From: Reticulitermes lucifugus | Taxonomy: Eukaryota; Arthropoda; Insecta; Blattodea; Rhinotermitidae | DNA: 64,000 nucleotides | NCBI GenBank assembly: GCA_026260175.1 | Contig: JAKCWW010000894.1 | Span: 23,929 to 87,928, forward strand | Direction: 5' to 3' | Translations under genes and position numbers: made by a program | Notes under the pieces: generated by a model | Database searches by the model: none | What the model was told of the DNA's origin: nothing | Seen by the model: the letters and a program-made list of their open reading frames with translations, nothing else | Part shown: piece by piece, positions 33,636 through 44,169 of the stretch | Layout of the letters: every line of letters begins with the position of its first letter | Numbering within the stretch: position 1 is the first letter of the stretch

Positions 33636-34115
33636 GTTATTGTAGGCGTCTTCGCAAAATAGTTGCGAAGACACAGACAGACTAATGATTTCGTCATGTC
33701 TATTTGTCTGTCCGTCGATCCGAATGAAACAGAGCGACACCCTTCAAACGAATTTTCGTGAAAATTCATATTTGGAATTTTTACTAAAATTTTTGACACA
33801 TTTTGATTCCAGTTAAAATCTTACAAAAACACACAGTTTGCATGAACACCTGCGAACGTTTATGATCTCTCACCGTAATTGGTATTTATAAGTGAGACAG
33901 TGTTCTCTGTGTGGTTCGCGCTGAAGCCGAAGAGCCCGTTTTTACAACTCAAATTCTGCGAGGTACGAGTTGAGACTGAAGATAGAGTTGAGCATCGAGT
34001 CTGATCAATTATAAACGCAGAGTATCAATGTTTAGATGACATCAAATTTAGACCTTTCCGCTTAAGATATCCCGATGATAATCGGTAGTAAATCTCTCAA
34101 TAAGATACGGGGAAT
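33636..34115 (+). repeat. Palindrome/GACA dispersed repeat, copy 5 (long)
   Basis: Opens with a perfect 10-bp hairpin, GTCTTCGCAA (33648-33657) and TTGCGAAGAC (33663-33672), then a short GACA run, TTCGTCATG, GTCTGTCCGTC, and the same block order as 14860-15330 to about 34115. The long non-coding body shared with copy 4 shows that this is one element about 450-480 bp long. Confidence 0.75.
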
Positions 34116-34379
34116 TCTTATAGTATATGTTAAAAGAGTGCATCTCTAAAAAGTGTTCACGAATTTAATATATATGGACATTAACAGAAAAAATGCGCTT
34201 GAAGTGATATGCTCTGTGGACATTTCCTCACTTGTTTCCCTATCAGGACATATTAAATAAATTATAATAATCTGTATTCTAGACAGCACTCCCGTAAAGC
34301 GCACTTACGCATTGTGTATCGGCCAAACTTGACGTCACAGTGTCCCATTCTTACACCTGTTCTTATGTCCTGAATGAAT

Positions 34380-34455
34380 GAAGATTGTCTTCCGGTACGT
34401 GATGCCATGCAGTCTGGTAGAATATACCGACGTTCCAGAGGAAATGTTTAAATTG
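34380..34455 (+). repeat. Solo arm of the CTTCTGGGAT family
   Basis: GTCTTCCGGTACGTGATGCC, ATGCAGTCTGGTAGAATATA, CCGACGTTCCAGAGGAA. No inverted partner nearby. Confidence 0.55.
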
Positions 34456-34656
34456 TCTACCCTCATGGAGGGATAAATTCCCCTAAAAGGTCAGTACACT
34501 TTTATCAACTAAATGACGCCACACACCAAAAGAAAGCAATCTTCCCAGTGGCCGTCGTTAGAACGTCAAATCTCACTACATTGTGCATGTCTTCACAGTA
34601 CAAAGAGTTTTTAAGAATATTTATACAAATATATTATAAGGATCTAATTCCTCGAC

Positions 34657-35037
34657 TTCATGGACGTCTTCCATCGTATTAAAATTTAACACAAGACTAC
34701 GTTTCGGGGCCAGGATATCTTACCGTCCTCAGGCATTCTTCTTCCAAAACAAATGTTATTACATAATAATTATTTACACTGTGATTAAACTCGGATTAGA
34801 GTCAAATCTGTCACAAAAATATGTGTTTAATCACAGCTTATTCAATTATTTACTTACACTGCGATTAAACACGGATTAGAGTCAGATTTGTCTCTACTCC
34901 GTGTTTAATCGCAGTTAAAAAATTGCTATGTAGTAACATTTATTTTGGAAGAAGCAAGTCTGAATATGGGAAAAGATCCTGTCCCCGAAACATAGTGTGT
35001 TAACTTTCAAAGCATACGATGGAAAACGTCCATAACG
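34657..35037. repeat. Foldback with hammerhead-like motifs (second Penelope-like candidate family)
   Basis: Arms 34657-34766 and 34925-35037 are reverse complements. The minus-strand motif in the left arm has CTGAGGA, a GG...CC helix, GAAAC, GTA loop, GT, and C at the cleavage position. In the right arm (plus) CTGAATA replaces CTGANGA and G sits at the cleavage site, so that arm is predicted dead. Between the arms the segment GATTAAAC-CGGATTAGAGTCA occurs twice directly (about 34790 and 34864), and its start occurs once inverted (about 34893-34914). Confidence 0.7.
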
Positions 35038-35765
35038 CCAGTGAATTCTAATGTCATACACCATCGTCAAAACCCTGTAGAGTGATATTCTAGGAATGTT
35101 TGCATTGTACATTTTGTTTATACATTACCCTCAACATTTTCTGTAGTATCATTTTTCCGCTAAACGTTTTTGTTTATTCCTCGTAACGAGCGTCTGTCCA
35201 CTAAACTGTCTTCATTTCGTTTCCAAGTACGGTAAATGCCGAGTACTCTATTTAAGTCCACCTACACTATTCGAAACAAACTCAGCGAATGAAACATAGA
35301 CTAAGTAGTCACAACGAAAGCCAAGATACTCTCGGCTCACAGTAGGCACTGCCCTTCATGTGTTATGGACGTAGTCTACTGCAGTGACGTCAAATAAACG
35401 CCCACACCACAGCTACTATGCTGATGCCTTCCCTCCCTATTCAACACGTAAAGCCCACTTTAAATTTCTCTCTACCTTTCACTCATCGATACAGAATATG
35501 TTCAAACAAGGAACCTCTTGCAGGGTACTGCATGTCGATACTTGGCTACCTACAGCACCAGACGCAAATTCGTACAATAAGCCACTTGCCTAAGTTAACA
35601 ACTTGTTTTTAGCAAAAAGAGGTATGTCTATTCCTCTACAACTGGACAATTCTCCATAATTTGAAACACGTGCCAGATGGCCAGTTTTATCAAAAGGCGT
35701 GGAGTGTGTCTGCTTACTGTAATTCCTAGCTTATAAGATATGAGATTCGCAATACGGTGACTATC
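35038..35765. other. No recognisable gene
   Basis: Two overlapping ORFs (35384-35612) have no recognisable domain. Confidence 0.45.
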
Positions 35766-35767
35766 CA

Positions 35768-35825
35768 GATTACTGTCTTCTGGGACGCGACGTTTTGGAG
35801 GAACCTGCTGCCTCAATCTTCAGGG
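35768..35825 (+). repeat. Solo arm of the CTTCTGGGAT family with recognisable ribozyme-like core
   Basis: GTCTTCTGGGACGCGACG, TTTTGGAGGAACCTGCTGCC, TCAATCTTCAGGG. On the minus strand: CTGAAGA, then a GAGG/CCTC-type helix, then AAAACGTCGCG in place of GAAACGTCGGTA. Confidence 0.6.
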
Positions 35826-36845
35826 TAAAAAATAAAGATATATTGCGGATGCCTCCGAAAATTAGTACCTGTGTGTCGAACTGCACGGCGTCTAATCCTG
35901 AGTTATTTTCTTATTTAGCGACAAGGTGCAAACTACAGTTTGCGCAGTATACTATAGTGTACCTAACGACATAAAGTTTCGAAAATGTTAAATTGTAAAG
36001 TGTTGCTGCAGGCTTACCTTCACACAGGTTCCATGCCCCTCATAGCTGGAACACCATTTATTACAGAGTCAATGTTTCTGTCACGTACGAGTCTTAACTG
36101 CGGGTTCAGATTTCGTCTTGTATACAAAAAATATAAAGCAAATCTGTAGTTACCGTTGCGCTCGTATAAGACACAAATCTGTCACGGCGAATAAATACAT
36201 TAAAACGTTCTCGGGCGTTGAGCTTCGTCGAAGTCGAGTTAAAAGCCAACTGACGTGCCATTGCAGTGCTCTGTCTTCATTCGATGGAGAAAGAGCGAGT
36301 ATTCGATATGTTAGTTTTCAACTTCTCTGTTTACTTTTTTTCCCACTAGCTTTGAAACTGCTGAAAGTCCAACGATATTCTAGTGTAGTCAATGTATCTG
36401 AGTAGGACTGGAAAACAGTCAAAATAAAGCTAATCACAAGATTCATTGTCGTGTCTTCGTAACGTCTAAGAACGAGCATGTACGTAAAATAAAATGAATT
36501 GTCGCACAGCTTGGGAAAGTAAATAAATAAGAAAAATTTAAATCCGTAAAATAATTATCAATATCTAAAATGATCAGAAAACCCTTTCCCAGTGTCACCT
36601 CACTTATTACTTTATTACAAATTTCAAATACACTGTCACTGAGCTGAATCTGGGACGACTATTAGACTTGTATTCGGATGGTACCCGATTGCAGTATCAG
36701 ACGGGTAGTAGCTAACATGAGTTAGAACTTTCGTTCATTCCATTTCTTTTTGTTCCATTGAATGATTCCGCCAGTAGCTAAAACTAAGTAACATCAAGTT
36801 ACATGATTATTAATGGTAATGAATTAGAAATTGTGCAGAAGGAAA
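35826..36845. other. No recognisable gene
   Basis: A 95-codon ORF (36118-36405, plus) has no recognisable domain. Otherwise bland. Confidence 0.45.
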
Positions 36846-36847
36846 TG

Positions 36848-37140
36848 GGTAAAGGTAAAGGTAACACCGTCCCTCTGAACTTCATGAAGGCATGAGAGAA
36901 AATGGAGGCATACCTCCACTCATTCTTAACGTCGGCACTATATGGGGCGAGTGGTCAGCTTAAGGCCCGCTCGCTTTATCTCCAGGTAAAAAGCCCCAGT
37001 ACCCACTGAATAAAAGGGTGGGTGGGCCTCAGAGTCGGTCTGGATGCTTTGGCGTACAGAATAATCATGTGCCCCTGCCGGGAATCGAACCACAAATCTT
37101 CGGTCGTCCAGCCCGTCACCTAGTCGCTATATCAACTAAG
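36848..37140 (-). mobile_element. SINE-A copy
   Basis: Minus strand: TAGTTGATATAGCGACTAGG (A-box), GTGGTTCGATTCCCGGC (B-box), CAGACCGACTCTGAGGCC, GTACTGGGGCTTTTTACCTG, CTTAAGCTGACCACTCGCCC, CGTTAAGAATGAGTGGAGG, tail GTTACCTTTACCTTTACCC. Near full length. Confidence 0.85.
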
Positions 37141-37149
37141 AAGTAAGCA

Positions 37150-37280
37150 ATTATAACGCAATTTAAGGTACTATCCAAGCATTTGTCTGGAGGGATTCAG
37201 GAAAACCATAATAACTGATATCTCAACGTAGATTTGAACCGACATTCTTCCAAATCGAACCAGGGGTGCACTCGCCCACA
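37150..37280 (-). mobile_element. SINE-B copy next to SINE-A
   Basis: Minus strand: CCTGGTTCGATTTGG, TGTCGGTTCAAATCTACG (B-box), TTATGGTTTTCCTGAATCCC, TCCAGACAAATGCTTGG, TAGTACCTTAAATTGC. Parts as in the 20.8 and 62.7 kb copies. Confidence 0.65.
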
Positions 37281-38580
37281 AAATTGGTATTATTCAGTCT
37301 CGCTAGGCTAATATTGCGTTAGTACCTTCAGAAGGGTCATGTCCTTCCAAACTTTTATATCTTCCTGACGTCTTCCCCTTTCATCAAATATTAAAACACC
37401 TCGAGAGTCGAAAAAGAATCGTTGAATAATCCGAAATAAAAATGTATAAGACTTCATGTCGCCCCCTGAGTAACTGCACTACCCGTACTAGCAAAAGCAC
37501 AGAAAACCTATTCCGTCTTTTCTACGGTTTTATTTTTAGCAGAAGTGGAACTGCAGCTATATAGACGTATAGATAGGATCGTGACACCTCGGACGTGAAA
37601 CTGAACAGCCACTGATAAGGCTCAGAAAAGTTTCGAACAACGGATGACCCTCGTGAGAGATGCTCTGGAGTATTGAACGGGGCGCCGGGGTGGGGGTTAG
37701 TGGATGCTTGACCTGGACATGTCTAAGTTAGCACTGATTTTTCTCACGCTTCGAGAACGTGTGGTGAAGGAGCTATAGAAATATACCCGAGGTCAATTAA
37801 AGGTGTAAAAGCTTGTAGAAATTTCCAACTTTTAACAAGAGCTGAGAAATTGAGGCATGAGAGAAGGTTGAAAATTGTACGTCCGTGTTTGTGAATTCGC
37901 TGAAGTCGATAATGGTTTCTTTTGTGGAAATCTTCGGGAAAATTTAAACAAGTTGAGAAATGTGTTCCTACTCGTGATTTTACCGTTCTGGGCGTTCACT
38001 CTGTAACTGCCTCCAGATCCACAATTTTTGAAGGATAATTCTTGCAGTCCGTTATAAGAATCGTAAAACTGATTATTACAAGCAGAATGTCGATAATGAC
38101 ATGAAGAAACTAGTAATCTATTTTTGCAACTTAATCCTTAGTAGAAAGAGTCGCTGAACGTATAAAGGGCATAGCAAATATTTCCAGAAACCAATTAAAA
38201 TGGAGTAGTAAAGATTTTCAAGACTACTCGATAGCAGAGGATGGAGCACAGACGTTAAAGTTGTAGCCCAGCTTGCAGCGTACATTCGCTGCCGTTACTC
38301 AATTTTGTTACAATTGAAGAGCTCTTGCAGTTAATTCCTATTCATGGAACTACAACTGAGGAAAGCATTCTCTGTGAGACAGTTTACTAAGAAAATATTA
38401 CCTTGCATTTAACAAACTTCTGTGCATTGCGACTGACGGAGCTCTGCTATAACTGTTATTAAAAACGGTCTTGTGGGAAAACGAATGAAAAACTAGGTAG
38501 TAAAAATCCAGTGTTCATTGTATAATAAAAGAAGAAAGACTTTCGTAGTAGAATAATAAGACTGGAGCATATTTTAAAAA
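37281..38580. other. No recognisable gene
   Basis: I looked here for the N-terminal half of the transposase that follows and could not find it. Confidence 0.45.
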
Positions 38581-38799
38581 GATGTGTGTCAGTCGTTAAC
38601 TTTGTTCTTGCAAGAGAATTGTGTCATCACAAGCTTGTTTCTTTTTCTTCAATATTGACAATGAATAGTAATATAGGCCCTATTACATTTAACTTGGTTT
38701 ATTATCCTGCCACAAGGTGTTCAAAGCCGTCTGAGTCGACAAATAAATTTATCATAGTCTGCCTTAATTTTCTTACTTTAACAGCCATGTACATATGCA

Positions 38800-39260
38800 A
38801 AATAACACATACTGTTTGGAAGATAATCCCACACAAATATACGAGGTTTCAATTACATAACATGGCATTTGGAGTATGGTGTGCTGCCGGTGCAACAAGA
38901 AAAATAGGACCTATCTTCTTTTCGGACACACTACATTCAAAAAGATATAGTGGATAAATTCTCGCGTCATGTTCTCATAATTCAAGTGATGAGTAGAGGG
39001 AACACAGGCTCTTCCAGCGAGACGGTGTAACCGGCCATACAAAAATTAATCCAATAGCCGCCTTATATAACATTTTGGGGGACCAAATCATTAGTCGTCC
39101 GTTGCGTTCTGTTCGTTCACCCGATGTGACATGACGTGACTATTGTCTAAGGAGAAGTCTGTAAAACTACGCGTATATAAACAAGCTATATAAAGAAGGG
39201 AGATGTTTCGTAAGCAAAATTCAGCGGCCATTTCTCACCCAAGTCTCCTGATTGACTGCT
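38800..39260 (+). pseudogene. Mariner/Tc1-type DDE transposase, C-terminal half (broken)
   Basis: A single plus-strand frame with in-frame stops reads IIPHKYTRFQLHNMAFGVWC, AAGATRKIGPIFFSDTLHS, then stops, then FQRDGVTGHTKINPIAALYN, ILGDQIISRPLRSVRSPDVT, stop, RDYCLRRSL. It matches the order known for insect mariner-like enzymes: ENPH...LH...VWCA.S....IGP.FF, then FQQDGAT.HT...S...L...FGDR.IS...WP.RSPDLTPCD..LWG.LK. The second and third catalytic Asp codons (39021-39023 and 39123-39125) are 34 codons apart, close to the DD34D spacing. The N-terminal half and the first Asp were not found. It is clearly a different family from the 8.6-9.7 kb copy. The 123-codon ORF ending at 38957 includes only the start of this homology. 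Confidence 0.8.
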
Positions 39261-40300
39261 AGATGGCTCTGGCAGTCATATCAGGANNAGTAGAACTTGT
39301 GCAGTCAGTGGACTGTTCACTCACTACAGAATGCACACCTCCAGACCAAGAAATCTCTGAAAGGAGGACCTATACTCCGCAAGGAGCGACAGGAGGAAAA
39401 CTAAAAAAAAAACTATGTAAAGAAGGCGGACTTACAGCAATCATCTGGCACGATGTATCGGCAATTTCTAGATAATAACTTCCAACAGTTTTTAATATTC
39501 TATTTAGCAGGTGTGAAGCATGTATGAGAGCTCAAACAGACCATTTTCGACACCTGATTTAATATACGGTAATTTATATGATATAATACAGACATTTAAT
39601 ATAGATTCTATGAGTGGGTTCCGCTTTTCTTCGCTCACTGCAGTCCGCAAGCACAAAGGATTTGGACATGCCTGACGTAAACTATTAAGTTGGTGACTGC
39701 TTAATATTTCTTGCACTTCAATTTAGAATATTACTCGTAAAATAATTTTATGCTAAACCGAATAGCTCTAATTCAAACGGAACAAACTTCTTAATCATGC
39801 AAGACACAATTTCGCTTGAACGTATAAGACATAAAGAATAAAACTTCTTCAATTCACGTCTCATTCCCTGCTGAATTCTAACGTGGGCTTTGGTAATATC
39901 GTATGAAGGTATTCTATCTAGTCCTACGGTCGCTATAAAAATGGCAGAACCTTCGTAAATCTGTCACGTAATGCCGTCAGTGACGGACAGACAACAAAAA
40001 GGTAAAGACGGCTAGTTAAAGCGGATTAAGAAGACGTGTCTGAATTTAAACTTTGCTTCGTCAGAATAAACAAGCATGCTTGGAAAATAACATCCCATTG
40101 GCTAGTGTAAAGCGAGTAATTTCCCGCGGAAAAGCAGATGAAAATAATCTAACAATATGAAGAAAGAGTCGTTCTCAACAGCAGCTGAATTTAAATTCTA
40201 CTAGAGAAGTGCTTCCAGACGAATTAATCTGGTTCAATATAAGCTATATAAGGAGAGACATTCATTGGAAACATAGACAAGATAAATATTTAGTTTTTCA
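39261..40300. other. No recognisable gene
   Basis: A 70-codon ORF (39263-39475, plus) spans the NN and shows no known domain. AT-rich afterwards. Confidence 0.4.
39287..39288. other. Two ambiguous bases
   Basis: NN at 39287-39288. Confidence 1.
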
Positions 40301-40304
40301 ACCA

Positions 40305-40405
40305 ACGAATGCACATAAAAATAAAATTTCACTATACCCTACATATGTTTCGGCCTCAATTTGGCCATCATCAGGGGCACTATGCTAAGCACTTCACTGA
40401 TCACC
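40305..40405 (-). mobile_element. Solo Penelope-like candidate end with hammerhead-like motif
   Basis: Upstream AATGCACATAAAAATAAAAT resembles the AAATGCAC... that precedes the same motif at 24.3 and 54.5 kb. The motif itself is listed separately. No inverted partner arm was seen nearby and no ORF is attached. Confidence 0.55.
40334..40380 (-). ncRNA. Hammerhead ribozyme-like motif (best copy)
   Basis: Read on the minus strand. Helix I 5' strand is GTGCCC (40380-40375), core CTGATGA (40374-40368), one extra T (40367), helix II GGCC (40366-40363), a 7-base loop, GGCC (40355-40352), core GAA (40351-40349). Helix III is AC (40348-40347) with GT (40342-40341) around an ATAT loop. A (40340) is at the cleavage position. 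Helix I 3' strand is GGGTAT (40339-40334). All six helix-I pairs form (three G-C, two G-U, one A-U). Known family facts: type-I hammerheads with a very short helix III occur in Penelope-like retroelements and amphibian satellite DNA, and often work as dimers. The extra T between core and helix II is a deviation from the textbook core; whether it cleaves is unknown. Confidence 0.55.
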
Positions 40406-40797
40406 GTCCATTTGGTCCAAATATTAATATTAAGATACACGGTGAACACAACGTTAAAATAGACAAGAGAAACTTCGGTCTACGTTTTGTTGAAGAGTGG
40501 TAGTTGCAGAAAAAACGGTGTTTCACACAACCACCTCAGCTTTCACAGCTTGGGTTCTTGTGCAGCAACATACTCATTAAAACAAACAGTCTCCAATTAA
40601 AATGAACAAACCGCTCTAAGCACAGTTTACACTAAAATCGATTGTTCAAACAAGGCACATCTAATACGACACCTCCTCGTATTGCCTGTGGTTTTCGAAC
40701 TCAAGCGGGGTGAATCAAAAATGCACAACCACCTATCACGTTCATGAAACTGTTATTTCACCAGAAAAATATATTTCTTATTTATTTACAGATTATT

Positions 40798-41020
40798 TGA
40801 TTCAGTCGTAGACTCACTACAGCTGCGGGCTGTATAACTGAGCGATCGGAGTTCCACTCCCGACAGTGGCAAAATATTTTTCTCCCTTCTTCGCCGTGTT
40901 CAGAGCAGAACTGAGGCCCACCAGTCTAATAACCAACTTCAACAGGGAGCAGAGCGGCCGGGGAGTGTGAAACTGACCACTCACACCACCTACTGTCGAA
41001 ATTATGAATGCGTAAAATAA
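40798..41020 (+). mobile_element. SINE-A copy
   Basis: GATTCAGTCGTAGACTCAC (A-box-like), CGGAGTTCCACTCCCGACAG (B-box), AAAATATTTTTCTCCCTTC, CAGAGCAGAACTGAGGCCC, GGAGCAGAGCGGCCGGGG, AACTGACCACTCACACCAC, CTACTGTCGAAATTATGAAT. The tail is missing. Confidence 0.7.
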
Positions 41021-41550
41021 TTCGTCTACTCCTCCATACGTATTCATTCTGCGGTGCTTATTATGCACAGGAACGACACCAGCAGCTTTAATTACGCTCA
41101 CAACTCCGCCAGGTTTACATAGGCTCACAAGTCATACAAGAGTTAATCATCCGGAATCCTAAAATACTCAGTTTTTACATACTCGGTATAATTCCTCAAA
41201 CAGTAACTTTCATGTCCTAACAGGCGGGCATAATGAAGTCAACCACTGCTGGTCAGCGCGCCTACATAAAAGACTCATTCCATCCACCTAAATGATCATT
41301 CACAGAAATGCCAAACTAGATGCTTACATCGAATCATAGCAACTCGGGCTACAAATCAATAATCAATATTAGGGCGTCACAGTATTCTTTTGTTAACTGG
41401 ACAGTGTGTTAATCAGACTGCAATGTTCTGCGATTTCTATTTCTATAGCTATGCCTAGAATGCTGTTACAGTTAAATGTAACGAGAATTGTCGAAAATAG
41501 CTGTCATGGTACAAAATGTGCTTTAAGTAAATGATGAGCTATTTATATAA
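41021..41550. other. No recognisable gene
   Basis: No ORF or repeat recognised. Confidence 0.5.
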
Positions 41551-41552
41551 AG

Positions 41553-41822
41553 GTAAAGCTATCCCTATAATGACTGGACAGGCCCTGAGGGCTCTAGGAG
41601 GTTGAGGCTCCCAGAATTTCTAGACAATCGACACATGAAAGTGTAAGGTTGTCAGACCTACGCACCGGCCGCCTTTACTCCCAGGAGAGTCGACTACAGG
41701 GCCATAGTACGGCCGGAAGAATTAAGTCAATAAAATATCGCAATTTCCCCATCGGGAATTGAACCCGCGACCTTTCGGCTTGTAGCGCAGTGCCTCAAAC
41801 AACTGCGCTACCGCGTGAGCTA
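41553..41822 (-). mobile_element. SINE-C (tRNA-derived, shared TTTACC tail)
   Basis: Minus strand: CACGCGGTAGCGCAGTTG (A-box), GGTCGCGGGTTCAATTCCCG (B-box), GATATTTTATTGACTTAATT, GAGTAAAGGCGGCCGGTGCG, GGTCTGACAACCTTACACTT, AGCCCTCAGGGCCTGTCC, then AGCTTTACCTTTAT. Head and middle differ from SINE-A but the 3' end is of the same type. Confidence 0.75.
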
Positions 41823-42270
41823 TTTACATACCTCAGGAAATCCGTTTTACTGCAGAAGCAGGAAAGCTAACCCATATAATAAAAGAACTCGTGTGTCTGT
41901 CTGTGGCAGTCATTGCTCTTAAGGGAATAGAGATAGGTGCTTGAAATGTTAGTAGCAGGTTTTTAAAGGTTATGCGATATTCCGTGCCCGATATAATCCA
42001 CATCAATCCACGGGATCGGAGTGTACTCCCTATATACTCGTATAATACCCTACCCTAAATGCCATGCTTACAGGGTTGCAGAAGAAACAGCACAGCATCG
42101 ACTGCGTTTTACACCCGCGTTGCCACACTTACGATAAACTCTGTTGTCTAAGATACACAGGACGGCCGAAGGTACAGTTGAGTATCGAGCATGTACTGCA
42201 AGCGAGCACAACTAGCTAGCAGCACTCCGATAGTGAAGGTTAACGCTTTGCTCGAATTAAGAAATGTCCG
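41823..42270. other. No recognisable gene
   Basis: No coding signal. Near 42165 AAGGTACAGTTGAGTATCGAG weakly recalls part of the palindrome repeat. Confidence 0.4.
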
Positions 42271-42274
42271 AGAA

Positions 42275-42795
42275 AAGAAGCCGTGGAGTAGCGCGTGGCG
42301 GCAATGATGGACAGTAATTGATACTAATTGACAATACTCGATAGTAATAGTTTGGGCGTGGAGTAGCACGTGGCGATGATTGACAGCAATTGATGTCAGT
42401 CGATTATAATCGACAGGAACAATGGATAGTAATCAATAACCATCACAGGACAAGGAAATGGCAGAACTCTGCTGAAATCAACGCCTAGTTTGCTCTAGGA
42501 ATGAGGGATGGATCGATGTCAGAGACTGTTTTTTTTTTGGTTTCTGTGATGAACATATTTCGGTGCAGCATGACGTGAAAATTACGGTCGCTCGTCAAAT
42601 GACGGGCACGTGGTCGGTTCATGGGATCGGGGATATCTGTGACCTACGTAACGTTCTTACGGGTTCTCTGCAAGCATCTAGAATATAATACAACACAGCA
42701 CAAAACCGATAGATGAGAATAGCGCTTAGTTTCCTGGAACAATAAGAAACGACGGATGAAGAAGTCCGTGGAGCAACGCATGGCGATAATCGACA
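42275..42795. repeat. Diverged modular repeat (CGTGGAGTAGC module x3)
   Basis: The module CGTGGAGTAGC(G/A)CGTGGCG occurs at 42282-42300 and 42357-42375, with a mutated form at 42767-42785. Each is followed by a CGACAGTAATTGA-like stretch. A second module (CTAGTTTGCTCTAGGA at about 42485-42500; CTTAGTTTCCTGGAAC at about 42725-42740) occurs twice. No ORF. Confidence 0.6.
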
Positions 42796-44165
42796 AGAGT
42801 CTCAGCAGCTCTTAAAACACTGCTGTGGCAATTCTGTTAGAGACCCTTGGGTGTTCGGTCGCTTCTGGAGTTTCTGCCGCTCACGACCTTACAAGTAGTA
42901 GCGATTCTATGATATTCTGTTCTGCTGGGTAGTCTGTAGAGATCCAGACTGGCTACAGGTTATAGTTGTACGCAAAATGTGAGTCGATGTCAGTCCGAGT
43001 GACGACCGGCTACCTGGCTAGTCTTGTCATAAAATAACGCCATTCAGTACATTGCGGAAAGGTGCAGATTGAATTTGGATCCCTGAATTTTAAAGGGACT
43101 CTTACATGGATGGAAATTTGGTGCAGACACGTGTAGATGCCATCTACCAGGTTCCAAATAGCATTTCAAAAACTTATTTCCAGTATCAAAAGCCGTTTCC
43201 AGCAGTAGAAGGACCTGACGAATTGAGCGACGATGCACTCTTCGTGAACCTACTCTGTAATAAATTACTCGGGCTTGAGAGTCATTTCCACCCCCTGTAG
43301 GCTTACTCAAACCTAAGTCTCGAACCTGGTATCATTGACTGTGCACTCACTGTCAACTGAAAATGTCACAATTCCTAATATTCGCCGCTGTTGTCAGGTT
43401 GAGGAGCGTAGTAATGGTCCACAACCGTGATTCTCTCTTTTCTCTTCCTCCTCAGCGAATTTTCCGAGACGCCTGCTTGACTAGAGTGAGTGGTGTTGGG
43501 TTGTAAAGAATTTTAACAACTTCTGTCACCTTGTCCAGTACTATTACGGCACGAGAACAGTCGCTGCGTAGATCGTGCGGGCAATTTCCACACGAAGAAT
43601 TCAGTGGTTAATGCGAACAGCGTTTTATGAATTTAGGAAAATATTTGTTACCACGAGTCCCAATCGGGCAATTGTTCAACTTTCAACGCAGTACCAATAT
43701 ATAAAAGGCTAACACTTGCTATCCTGTCGTTATAGGCCTATAGGTTTAACAGACACAGCAGTTAGGAATGGGACCAGATCGTTACGATAATGTATGCTTA
43801 ACTCGGGATTGCAGTAACTAGTTGACGAAAAAAAATTCATATCGTCTCTAGATACTGTATAAAGGGCAATAAGCTAACAGAGTGACGACTTTAACTACGC
43901 AATACTCTGGCAGCAGAACGTGACGTTTCAACACCGCTAACACCACTACCGCCCCCCGCCACCACTGGCCATTATTGAGCCAGTTCCATCCACATTCCCA
44001 CAATCTAGCTCTCATGTATCCAACTGAACCAAATCGACCAATGCCTTCTCTATCTTATAAGTAGCTGTTTGCCAAGAGGTTTCCCCACCAAAATTCTATT
44101 CGTCGGATTCTTCAAATGACCTGACGGGTAATGGTCACGTAAAAAACAAGTAGAATGCTACAGTC
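42796..44165. other. No recognisable gene
   Basis: At 43290-43370 the minus strand has a tRNA-like B-box (ACCAGGTTCGAGACTTAGG), possibly another SINE head. An 88-codon minus ORF (43044-43310) and a plus ORF overlap over the same sequence and neither is recognisable. Confidence 0.4.
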
Positions 44166-44169
44166 ATCA

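Noticed and set aside
39263-39475. 70-codon ORF across the NN
   Set aside because: Start depends on ambiguous bases and the product is unrecognisable.
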